Assembly: GCA_030706065.1 (NCBI GenBank)
Contig: JAUZPH010000014.1
Coordinates: 1 to 18,379, forward strand
DNA length: 18,379 nt
Origin: Bacillota bacterium
GTDB taxonomy: Bacteria; Bacillota; Clostridia; Clostridiales; Clostridiaceae
Reading direction: 5' to 3'
The notes under the pieces were generated by a model. The model did no database searches. It saw only the letters and a program-made list of their open reading frames with translations, and was not told the origin of the DNA. The position numbers and the translations under genes are program-made. Position 1 is the first letter of the stretch; every line of letters starts with the position of its first letter. This document shows, piece by piece, positions 1 through 5,145 of the stretch.

Positions 1-62
1 CCTTTTTTACGTGTCCAAGCATATGCTGCATAATACTGATTACCCAATTTGTATGTTATTCG

Positions 63-91
63 TTGAAGAAGGAAATAAATAATGTTATAAT
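63..91 (+). promoter_or_regulatory. Sigma-A type promoter of the CsoR-family gene
   Basis: A -35 box TTGAAG (63-68) and a perfect -10 box TATAAT (86-91) are separated by 17 bp. The predicted transcription start is near 98, so the operator-like sequence at 101-117 sits directly over it. Confidence 0.7.
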
Positions 92-100
92 AAAGGTAAC

Positions 101-117
101 ATACGGGGTATAGGTAT
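101..117 (+). promoter_or_regulatory. Probable CsoR/CstR-type operator (autoregulation)
   Basis: The sequence ATACGGGGTATAGGTAT has outer ATAC/GTAT inverted arms around a G4-containing centre. CsoR/RcnR-family operators are generally short G/C tracts flanked by AT-rich inverted arms. It lies just downstream of the -10 box and upstream of the ribosome binding site of the repressor gene, which fits autorepression. The operator assignment is inferred from position and pattern. Confidence 0.5.
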
Positions 118-130
118 ACTGGAGGGAATT

Positions 131-397
131 ATGGAAGAAGATAAATTAAAAAAAGATATAGTGGTAAGATTGCGAAGGATTGAAGGACAGGTAAAGGGAA
201 TAGAAAAGATGATAGATAACGAGGCCTGCTGCAAGGATGTGCTCGTACAGATTGCAGCGGTAAGGGCTGCAATAAATAAAGTAGGAGGCCTGCTGGTGGA
301 AAATTACGCAAAGAGCTGCCTCTTGACAGAGGACATGGATGAAAACAGCAGGAATGTGGAGCAGCTTGTTTCAACCTTGTTAACTTTTCTAAAGTAA
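131..397 (+). CDS. CsoR/CstR-family (DUF156) transcriptional repressor
   Basis: This 88-residue protein has the usual length and all-helical pattern of the CsoR/RcnR/FrmR/CstR family. The N-terminal RLRRIEGQVKGIEKMI segment and the CKDVLVQIAAVRAAI segment match family signatures. Family members are tetramers that leave DNA when a thiol-containing site binds Cu(I), another metal, formaldehyde or a sulfane sulfur species. Cys34 and Cys63 fit the two conserved ligand cysteines, 29 residues apart as in CsoR. The copper-binding His four residues before the second Cys is replaced by Tyr59, so a C-x-C, CstR-like sensor is plausible. Cys33 is an extra thiol. The start ATG follows GGAGGG (121-126). 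No transport, rhodanese or copper chaperone gene follows; the next genes are convergent. The family is secure, the inducer is not. Confidence 0.88.
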   Translation: MEEDKLKKDIVVRLRRIEGQVKGIEKMIDNEACCKDVLVQIAAVRAAINKVGGLLVENYAKSCLLTEDMDENSRNVEQLVSTLLTFLK

Positions 398-399
398 AA

Positions 400-441
400 A
401 AGACCGAACTGTAAAGTTAAAAAACTTTATTGTTCGGTCTT
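400..441. terminator. Bidirectional Rho-independent terminator between convergent genes
   Basis: A perfect 10-bp stem, AAGACCGAAC (400-409) with GTTCGGTCTT (432-441), encloses an inner AAAGTT/AACTTT pairing. Read on the minus strand it is followed by TTTTTACTTT, a good U-tract. On the plus strand the tail TCTTCTAT is weaker. It lies just after the repressor stop and overlaps the last codons of the minus-strand exporter gene. Confidence 0.8.
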
Positions 442-860
442 CTTCTATAGCTGACGAACTTTGAAAGAGAGGAAGTCAGAACGATGCCAATTGCCAGAGC
501 ACCGGCATTGGTGAGTGTCTCCAGGCCCAAATGCAGCGAAGTATTTATGCTTCCTGTTATGGATTCCAGCATGGTATAATACATTCCTCCACCAGGTACA
601 AGGGGAATAAGAGCGCATACGACAAAAATCGTTACCGGAGCCTTGTGTACCCTTGCCATAACCTCGGAATAGATACCTATGACGATGGAGGCTAGAAACA
701 TTGAAGCGGTTACTGAGAAATGCATGTTTAAACCCAGCATGTAAACAAACCAGCCCAGGCCTCCGCCCAGAGAGGCATATAGAAGGTTCTTGCCTTTTAT
801 GTTGAATAGAATACAAAAGCCTAGGGTGGCAAAGATAGAAGAAACAGTCTTAATAATCAT
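417..860 (-). CDS. ThrE-type exporter small subunit (YjjB-like, DUF3815)
   Basis: This 147-residue membrane protein resembles the ThrE_2/DUF3815 half of split threonine/serine exporters. Hydrophobic segments run through almost the whole chain, including the GGGLGWFVYMLGL region and a segment ending LIPLVPGGGMYYTM, a glycine/proline motif typical of this family. It should form a membrane complex with the product of the neighbouring gene. Its ATG at 860 overlaps the stop of that gene as TGATG, and a GGAGG lies about 9 nt upstream, so I prefer this start over an ATG ten codons earlier. The last codons (about 417-441) form part of the terminator hairpin. The transported substrate is uncertain: YjjP/YjjB has been linked to succinate export in E. 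coli and ThrE to threonine/serine. Confidence 0.83.
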   Translation of the reverse strand: MIIKTVSSIFATLGFCILFNIKGKNLLYASLGGGLGWFVYMLGLNMHFSVTASMFLASIVIGIYSEVMARVHKAPVTIFVVCALIPLVPGGGMYYTMLESITGSINTSLHLGLETLTNAGALAIGIVLTSSLSKFVSYRRRPNNKVF

Positions 861-1630
861 CAATACAATCCTCCAAAAGCAGATATCCAAAGCTTTATAA
901 TTATCCCGCTTCCCACGGCTATGGCTATAGCTACAAGAAAGGCTTCCGTTGCCCTTGTGAGGCCTGCCACCAGGTCGCCGGCGATGGTATCTCTTATGGC
1001 ATTAGTAATTGCCAGTCCCGGAACCAGAAGCATTATAGAACCAATAATGACCTTGTCAACATTTCCCACAAGACCCGCTCTGTTTAATATCAAGGCTGCC
1101 ATTGAAGCGGTGGCTCCGCCTACTATATTGATAAAGAAATCATTTATCCCGGCATTGCTCAAGCTTATGCTTATAACCTTGATTAGCAATCCGGAAATAA
1201 GGGCCGGTAAGAAATCCCTATATCCTCCTCCGAAAAGTATGGAAAAAAAACCTGCAGCCAGGGATGAAAAAAACACTGTAGACAGAAAACCGTATCTTTT
1301 TGTAGAGTCAATATCCTTGAGAAGCTGCAGAAGTTCCTCTTCCGAATAAGAGCTGCTCAAAATATTACGGGAGAGTTCATTAACTCTGCATACCTTTTCC
1401 AGATCAACGGTCCTTTTTCTTATCCTTCTTATGATGGAAATTGTCTTTCCGTCCTTATCTATTACAGACATCATGATGCCCGTCGGTGTAACAAAGCTGT
1501 CAGCATGTCTTACCCCAAAGGCAGCACAGATCCTTATAATAGTATCTTCCACTCTATACGTTTCTCCGCCGTTTTCAAGAATTATCCTGCCTGCCTCTAC
1601 TGCAATGTATGCTATGGTGTTGATATCCAT
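860..1630 (-). CDS. ThrE-type exporter large subunit (YjjP-like, DUF1212)
   Basis: This 256-residue protein matches the PF06738 (DUF1212/ThrE) family. About 110 soluble N-terminal residues contain ETYRVEDTI and VTPTGIMMSV, typical of the family. They are followed by several transmembrane helices, roughly residues 113-135, 137-157, 163-187, 192-212 and 225-250, with the LLVPGLAITNAIRDTIAGD motif near the C-terminus. It is probably the partner of the DUF3815 protein: together they correspond to the two halves of single-chain ThrE. The ATG at 1630 is preceded by an AGGTGA ribosome binding site, and a promoter lies at 1657-1684. The two genes form one transcription unit ending at the terminator at 400-441. 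Substrate is unknown from sequence alone. Confidence 0.85.
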   Translation of the reverse strand: MDINTIAYIAVEAGRIILENGGETYRVEDTIIRICAAFGVRHADSFVTPTGIMMSVIDKDGKTISIIRRIRKRTVDLEKVCRVNELSRNILSSSYSEEELLQLLKDIDSTKRYGFLSTVFFSSLAAGFFSILFGGGYRDFLPALISGLLIKVISISLSNAGINDFFINIVGGATASMAALILNRAGLVGNVDKVIIGSIMLLVPGLAITNAIRDTIAGDLVAGLTRATEAFLVAIAIAVGSGIIIKLWISAFGGLY

Positions 1631-1638
1631 TAAATCAC

Positions 1639-1725
1639 CTGCCTTAACCCAGAGATATTATATCATATGTATACTCAAATTCAAACTTTATAGATATAGA
1701 AGTATAACTCTGGGTTTTAAGGCAG
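1639..1725. repeat. Long inverted repeat surrounding the exporter promoter
   Basis: CTGCCTTAACCCAGAG (1639-1654) is repeated in inverted form as CTCTGGGTTTTAAGGCAG (1708-1725), with a 2-base insertion in the right arm. The 53 bp between the arms hold the minus-strand promoter. The inner arm lies in the predicted 5' leader of the YjjP-like gene and the outer arm lies upstream of -35. It may be a paired operator or a remnant of a small palindromic element unrelated to the 98 bp family. Confidence 0.5.
1657..1684 (-). promoter_or_regulatory. Promoter of the YjjP/YjjB-like operon
   Basis: On the minus strand, TTGAAT (1684-1679) and TATAAT (1662-1657) are separated by 16 bp. The predicted start is near 1650, about 20 nt upstream of the ATG at 1630. 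Confidence 0.55.
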
Positions 1726-1780
1726 TGATTGGTGTTAAGGTAATGCATCTTTAGAAGATTCTGTGGATATTTATTCATAT

Positions 1781-1878
1781 AGATACGGAAATTTATTCTT
1801 TAACATATCGCCTTCAAAAAATCGGTGAAGATTCGATATTTTCTCAGTCGATTACTGAAGGTATAAATTTCCGTATCT
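1781..1878 (+). repeat. 98 bp palindromic repeat, copy 1
   Basis: The element has perfect 16-bp terminal inverted repeats (AGATACGGAAATTTAT at 1781-1796 and its complement at 1863-1878). The core contains TATCGCCTTC, AAAAATCGGTGAAGATTCG and ATATTTTCTC, shared with the other copies. It has the same orientation as copy 2 and is inverted relative to copies 3-5. In its arms the fifth base pair is A-T where the other classical copies have G-C, so both arms changed together. Confidence 0.9.
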
Positions 1879-1927
1879 GCAGAAGTCGTTTACATGACGG
1901 AAATTAAAATATTTATGGAAAAACTTG

Positions 1928-1956
1928 TTGATAATTGCATGAGTGATAATTATAAT
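1928..1956 (+). promoter_or_regulatory. Probable glyA promoter
   Basis: TTGATA (1928-1933) and TATAAT (1951-1956) are separated by 17 bp, between repeat copies 1 and 2. The predicted start near 1963 would put all of repeat copy 2 in the ~128 nt glyA leader RNA. Confidence 0.6.
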
Positions 1957-1973
1957 TTATATAAAGCATATAT

Positions 1974-2071
1974 AGCTGCGGAAATTTATATTTTAATTTA
2001 TCGCCTTCGAAAAATCGGTGAAGATTCGATATTTTCTCATGCGAATACTAAAGGTTTAAATTTCCGCATCT
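1974..2071 (+). repeat. 98 bp palindromic repeat, copy 2 (in the glyA leader)
   Basis: The left arm AGCTGCGGAAATTTA (1974-1988) pairs with TAAATTTCCGCATCT (2057-2071) with one mismatch. The core is almost identical to copy 1. The element ends 5 bases before the AAGGAG ribosome binding site of glyA. As RNA it would form an extended rod-shaped hairpin just upstream of the ribosome binding site. Confidence 0.9.
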
Positions 2072-2090
2072 TAAGTAAGGAGTGAGGCCA

Positions 2091-3332
2091 ATGTTTTATA
2101 AGAATATTGAAGCAGGTGACATGGAAATTTTAGAGCTGATCAATGAAGAAACAGAGAGGCAGGAGCACAATATCGAGCTCATTGCATCGGAAAATTTTAC
2201 AAGTAAGGCAGTGATGGAGGCCATGGGTTCTCCGCTGACGAATAAATATGCAGAAGGATACCCGGGAAAGAGATATTATGGCGGATGCGAGGTTGTTGAC
2301 AAGGTGGAGGACCTGGCAAGAAACAGGTTTAAGGAACTCTTTGGTGCAGAACATGCCAATGTGCAGCCTCATTCAGGTTCCCAGGCCAATATGGCAGTGT
2401 ATTTCTCAGTATTAAATTCGGGAGACACTGTTCTTGGTATGAATTTGAGTCACGGCGGACATCTGACCCACGGAAGCCCGGTAAACTTTTCCGGAAAGCT
2501 CTTTAACTTTGTATCCTATGGTGTAGATAAGGAAACTGAGACTATTAATTACGAAGAGGTAAGGGAATTAGCCTTGAAGTTTAAACCGAGAATGATAGTG
2601 GCCGGTGCCAGTGCTTATCCAAGGATAATTGACTTTAAGAAATTCCGCGAGATAGCAGATGAAATCGGGGCATACTTTATGGTGGATATGGCTCATATAG
2701 CGGGACTGGTAGCTGTTGGCCTTCATCCAAATCCTGTACCCTATGCGGATTTCGTAACTACTACCACCCACAAGACCCTCAGAGGCCCAAGAGGGGGAGC
2801 CATTCTTTGCAGGGAAAAGTATGCCAAGGATTTGGATAAAGCAATATTTCCTGGAATGCAGGGCGGACCTTTGATGCATATTATCGCTGCAAAAGCAATA
2901 TGCTTTAAGGAGGCAATGACGGAGGAATACAGGGAGTACGCCGGCCAGGTTGTAAAAAATGCCAGGGTTCTCGGTGAAGAGCTTGTAAAATACGGTTTTC
3001 AGCTCATTTCCGGAGGAACTGACAATCATATGATGCTTGTCAACCTCACTAACAAGAATATAACGGGAAAAGAAGCAGAGAAGCTTTTAGATACAGTAGG
3101 CATCACTGTGAACAAGAATACAATCCCCTTTGAGACATTAAGCCCCTTTGTAACAAGTGGTATCAGAATAGGTACCCCGGCTGTAACCACAAGAGGGTTT
3201 AAAGAGGAAGAGATGAAAAAGGTAGCATATTTTATCAACTACGTAATCGAGCACAGGGATGAGGACCTTTCCCATGTAAAAGAGGAAGTAAGAGAATTGT
3301 GCAGCAAGTTCCCTATATATATAGAAAAATAA
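2091..3332 (+). CDS. glyA: Serine hydroxymethyltransferase
   Basis: This cytosolic PLP enzyme converts serine plus tetrahydrofolate to glycine plus 5,10-methylene-tetrahydrofolate, the main source of one-carbon units. The 413-residue length is typical of bacterial SHMT. Family motifs appear in order: ELIASENFTS (~29-38), NKYAEGYPGKRYYGG (~51-65), QPHSGSQANMAVY (~92-104), MVDMAHIAGLVA (~197-208) and TTTTHKTLRGPRGG (~223-236), where Lys228 is the PLP Schiff-base lysine. I chose ATG 2091 because AAGGAG (2077-2082) lies 8 nt upstream; a GTG at 2082 would overlap that site. It follows repeat copy 2 and is followed after 41 nt by a flavin reductase-like gene with its own ribosome binding site, probably in one operon. 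No glycine riboswitch is visible in the leader. Confidence 0.97.
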   Translation: MFYKNIEAGDMEILELINEETERQEHNIELIASENFTSKAVMEAMGSPLTNKYAEGYPGKRYYGGCEVVDKVEDLARNRFKELFGAEHANVQPHSGSQANMAVYFSVLNSGDTVLGMNLSHGGHLTHGSPVNFSGKLFNFVSYGVDKETETINYEEVRELALKFKPRMIVAGASAYPRIIDFKKFREIADEIGAYFMVDMAHIAGLVAVGLHPNPVPYADFVTTTTHKTLRGPRGGAILCREKYAKDLDKAIFPGMQGGPLMHIIAAKAICFKEAMTEEYREYAGQVVKNARVLGEELVKYGFQLISGGTDNHMMLVNLTNKNITGKEAEKLLDTVGITVNKNTIPFETLSPFVTSGIRIGTPAVTTRGFKEEEMKKVAYFINYVIEHRDEDLSHVKEEVRELCSKFPIYIEK

Positions 3333-3373
3333 AAACTGAAACAGTACACTTAAAATCAATGGAGGTAAGGATA

Positions 3374-3886
3374 ATGACTGTAGAATTTACTAAAAATCTG
3401 GAAAAGGCCATGGAAAACCTGCATAAGAGGGGAGCCTTTCTTACTACCCAAAACGGTGATAAGGTCAATACCATGACCATCAGCTGGGGAAATGTAGGCT
3501 ATGAATGGGGAAAACCTATCTTCACAGTTATGGTGAGACAGTCAAGATATACCCATGAGCTTATTGAAAACAGCGGAGAGTTCACCGTGTGTGTTCCGGT
3601 AGGAGATAAGATGCGAAAGGCACTTGGGATATGCGGAAGCAAGTCCGGAAGGGATATCGACAAGTTTCAGGCTGCGGGAATTGCCTTGAAGGATGGAAAA
3701 GTGACCGATACTCCTGTAATTGCCAACTGTGATTATAATTATGAGTGCAGGATAGTATATAAGCAGGATATGAATCCTTCTCTCGTAAGCAGGGATATTC
3801 TTAATACTTCCTATGCCGATGAAGACTTTCATACCTTCTACTTCGGTGAAATAGTTGCATGCTATACGGAGGAGCAGGATGTTTGA
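3374..3886 (+). CDS. Flavin reductase-like (FMN-binding split-barrel) protein
   Basis: This 170-residue protein resembles the flavin reductase-like domain family (PF01613), small split-barrel flavoproteins that bind FMN and often act as NAD(P)H:flavin oxidoreductases. Matching stretches are the N-terminal GAFLTTQ, NTMTISWGNVGYEWGKP, VMVRQSRYTHELI, FTVCVPVG and LGICGSKSGRD, which lie where the family contacts the flavin phosphate and isoalloxazine ring. The C-terminal FYFGEIVACY is also typical. ATG 3374 is preceded by GGAGGTAAGG. The gene overlaps the following PHP phosphatase by 8 bp, which implies translational coupling. The physiological electron acceptor is unknown, and the link to glyA or histidine metabolism is by position only. 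Confidence 0.85.
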   Translation: MTVEFTKNLEKAMENLHKRGAFLTTQNGDKVNTMTISWGNVGYEWGKPIFTVMVRQSRYTHELIENSGEFTVCVPVGDKMRKALGICGSKSGRDIDKFQAAGIALKDGKVTDTPVIANCDYNYECRIVYKQDMNPSLVSRDILNTSYADEDFHTFYFGEIVACYTEEQDV

Positions 3887-4649
3887 TACCCATGTGCATA
3901 CTACCTTTTCAACGGATTCGAAAATGACTTTGGAAGAGGCACTGAGAACTGCGGAAGAAAAGGGAATGGGGGTCACTCTGACGGAGCATATGGACTTGAA
4001 CTGCCGATCTGAAGGAAAGTTTGTCTTTGATATCGACAAGTATTTCAGTGAGTATGAAAGGTTCAGAGGGCCCAAACTGCTGCTGGGCATCGAACTTGGC
4101 TTGACGGAGGAATTCAGAGAGGAAAACAAAAGGATAGCAGATAACAATCCCTTTGATTACGTAATTGGATCAATTCATTTCCTGGGAAATTATGACATAT
4201 ACTATCCTGAATTCTATGACGGCATGAGCAAAAGTGAAGCTTACAGAGAATATCTCCTTACAATGAAAAGCAATATATGCGGAGAAAAATTCTTTGATTC
4301 TTTGGGGCATATAGATTTTATCTGCAGGTATGCGCCTTACGAGGATAAGGAAATCTATATGGAAGAGTATGGCGATTATGTGGATGAGGTTCTTAAGGCC
4401 CTGATAGCTTCTAATATTGCAATGGAGATCAATACTCGGAGGTTAAATGACAGGGCAGCTGTCAAAAATCTGCTCAGCATATATATGAGATATAAGGCGC
4501 TGGGAGGGGAATTTGTTACCATAGGTTCCGATGCTCATACTCCAAAAGCTATCGGCTTTAATTATAGAAGTGCCGTTGAAATTGCTGAGAGAGCATCATT
4601 GAAGGCTGTGTATTTTAGAGAACGAAAAATGGAGTATATGACGTATTAA
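3879..4649 (+). CDS. PHP-domain histidinol-phosphatase (HisJ/HisK-like)
   Basis: The 256-residue product is a PHP-superfamily phosphoesterase of the histidinol-phosphatase type, which would hydrolyse L-histidinol phosphate in histidine synthesis. Metal-binding motifs occur in the expected order: DTHVHTTFSTD at the N-terminus, LTEHMD near residue 37, GIELG near 75, IGSIHFLGNYDIYY near 100, LGHIDFICRYAPY near 145, EINTRRLND near 190 and IGSDAHTP near 220. The length suits the HisJ family. The start is ATG 3879, 4 nt after GGAGGAG, overlapping the end of the flavin reductase gene. No other his genes are present, so a different phosphorylated substrate is possible. A weak palindrome at 4670-4728 follows. 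Confidence 0.87.
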   Translation: MFDTHVHTTFSTDSKMTLEEALRTAEEKGMGVTLTEHMDLNCRSEGKFVFDIDKYFSEYERFRGPKLLLGIELGLTEEFREENKRIADNNPFDYVIGSIHFLGNYDIYYPEFYDGMSKSEAYREYLLTMKSNICGEKFFDSLGHIDFICRYAPYEDKEIYMEEYGDYVDEVLKALIASNIAMEINTRRLNDRAAVKNLLSIYMRYKALGGEFVTIGSDAHTPKAIGFNYRSAVEIAERASLKAVYFRERKMEYMTY

Positions 4650-4669
4650 CTTATATATTTAGGAAGACA

Positions 4670-4728
4670 TGACATATCGGGCAGTTCCATAAATCAGTGA
4701 TTGAGAGCATATGGACTGCCCAATGTCA
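4670..4728. repeat. Imperfect palindrome after the PHP gene
   Basis: TGACAT-ATC-GGGCAGTTCCAT (4670-4690) is mirrored by ATGGACTGCCC-A-ATGTCA (4711-4728), giving an interrupted stem of about 17 bp with a 20 nt loop. No T-tract follows on either strand, so a standard intrinsic terminator is not supported. It could end the glyA transcription unit weakly or bind a regulator. It is unrelated to the neighbouring 98 bp repeat. Confidence 0.5.
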
Positions 4729-4735
4729 ATATTAC

Positions 4736-4834
4736 AGATGCGGAAATTTAAACCTTAAAGTATTCGTCTGAGAAAATATCGAATCTTCAACGATTTTTCG
4801 AAGGCGATAGATTAAAATATAAATTTCCGCAGCT
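4736..4834 (-). repeat. 98 bp palindromic repeat, copy 3
   Basis: Inverted relative to copies 1 and 2. The left arm AGATGCGGAAATTTA (4736-4750) and right arm TAAATTTCCGCAGCT (4820-4834) pair with one mismatch. The core contains GAGAAAATATCGAATCTTCA and CGATTTTTCGAAGGCGAT. It is 99 bp, one base longer than the others. It is separated from copy 4 by only four bases (ATAA). Confidence 0.9.
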
Positions 4835-4838
4835 ATAA

Positions 4839-4986
4839 AGATGTGTGAGTTTAAACCTTAACAAATTCACTGAGGGAAATACCGAATCTTCAACGGTTTT
4901 TCTGGATGTAAAATTTCAACTAATTAGAATTGAATTTAGTAGAAATTTTACATCCCGGATAAATTAAAATATAAACTCACACATCT
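4839..4986 (-). repeat. Palindromic repeat, copy 4 (diverged, with nested hairpin)
   Basis: Same orientation as copy 3 but 148 bp long. The arms AGATGTGTGAGTTTA (4839-4853) and TAAACTCACACATCT (4972-4986) are perfectly complementary even though each differs from the copy 3 arm at four positions, so all four changes are paired. The apical stem reads ACCG/CGGT where other copies have ATCG/CGAT, a further paired change. About 50 extra bases form the nested hairpin at 4904-4955. Confidence 0.88.
4904..4955. repeat. 52 bp hairpin nested inside repeat copy 4
   Basis: GGATGTAAAATTTC (4904-4917) and GAAATTTTACATCC (4942-4955) form a perfect 14-bp inverted repeat with a 24-nt AT-rich centre that is itself partly complementary. 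It sits where copies 1-3 and 5 carry the CGAAGGCGAT strand of the middle stem. It looks like a separate small palindrome inserted into an older copy, or a variant subfamily. Confidence 0.8.
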
Positions 4987-5052
4987 ATAATACTTAAATA
5001 TGGGCAAAATGGTGGGTGGCACAGTCATTACTAGTATATGGAAATTACGGAG

Positions 5053-5081
5053 TTGACATCTTATTTTATTTATAATATACT
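5053..5081 (+). promoter_or_regulatory. Promoter of the fab-acc operon
   Basis: A consensus -35 TTGACA (5053-5058) and -10 TATACT (5076-5081) are separated by 17 bp. The predicted start near 5088 lies inside the FabT-type operator, so repressor binding would block initiation. An alternative TATAAT at 5071-5076 has only 12 bp spacing and is less likely. Confidence 0.8.
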
Positions 5082-5097
5082 TTGATTATCAAAATAT
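5077..5097 (+). promoter_or_regulatory. FabT-type operator, primary site
   Basis: The palindrome TTTGATTATCAAA (5081-5093), extended by matching ATA/TAT ends, is essentially the FabT operator core described in streptococci. It directly follows the -10 box and covers the predicted transcription start. The first operon gene encodes a FabT-like MarR protein, so autorepression of the entire locus is likely. Confidence 0.8.
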
Positions 5098-5109
5098 TTG
5101 AATAGCAAA
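5097..5109 (+). promoter_or_regulatory. Second, degenerate FabT-type operator
   Basis: TTTGAATAGCAAA matches the primary core TTTGATTATCAAA at 11 of 13 positions and starts exactly 16 bp downstream of it. The tandem arrangement suggests two repressor dimers. The weaker symmetry makes this site less certain. Confidence 0.45.
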
Positions 5110-5145
5110 ATAAGGTGTGAATGGGGTGAACTTAAAAATAAAACC

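Noticed and set aside
1781..2071. The 98 bp repeat as a MITE of the IS1595 element at 17178
   Set aside because: The repeat ends (AGATGCGG) and the IS ends (GCTATGTTG/GCTCTGTTCC) are unrelated.
1894..2085. 63-codon open frame running through repeat copy 2
   Set aside because: It has no ribosome binding site, overlaps the predicted glyA promoter and repeat, and its second half is simply the translated repeat (a similar peptide arises from copy 5 on the minus strand). Differences among copies do not favour silent changes.
1963..2090. Glycine or other riboswitch upstream of glyA
   Set aside because: The leader consists almost entirely of a dispersed repeat copy; I see no glycine-aptamer features, and identical sequence occurs at unrelated genes.
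4736..4986. CRISPR array
   Set aside because: The two adjacent repeats are long, palindromic and diverged, are separated by 4 bp, and have no spacer-like units of regular size; no cas genes are present.
5098..5145. TTG start for fabT at 5098
   Set aside because: It lies inside the second operator, about 10 nt after the predicted transcription start, and extends beyond the normal FabT N-terminus.
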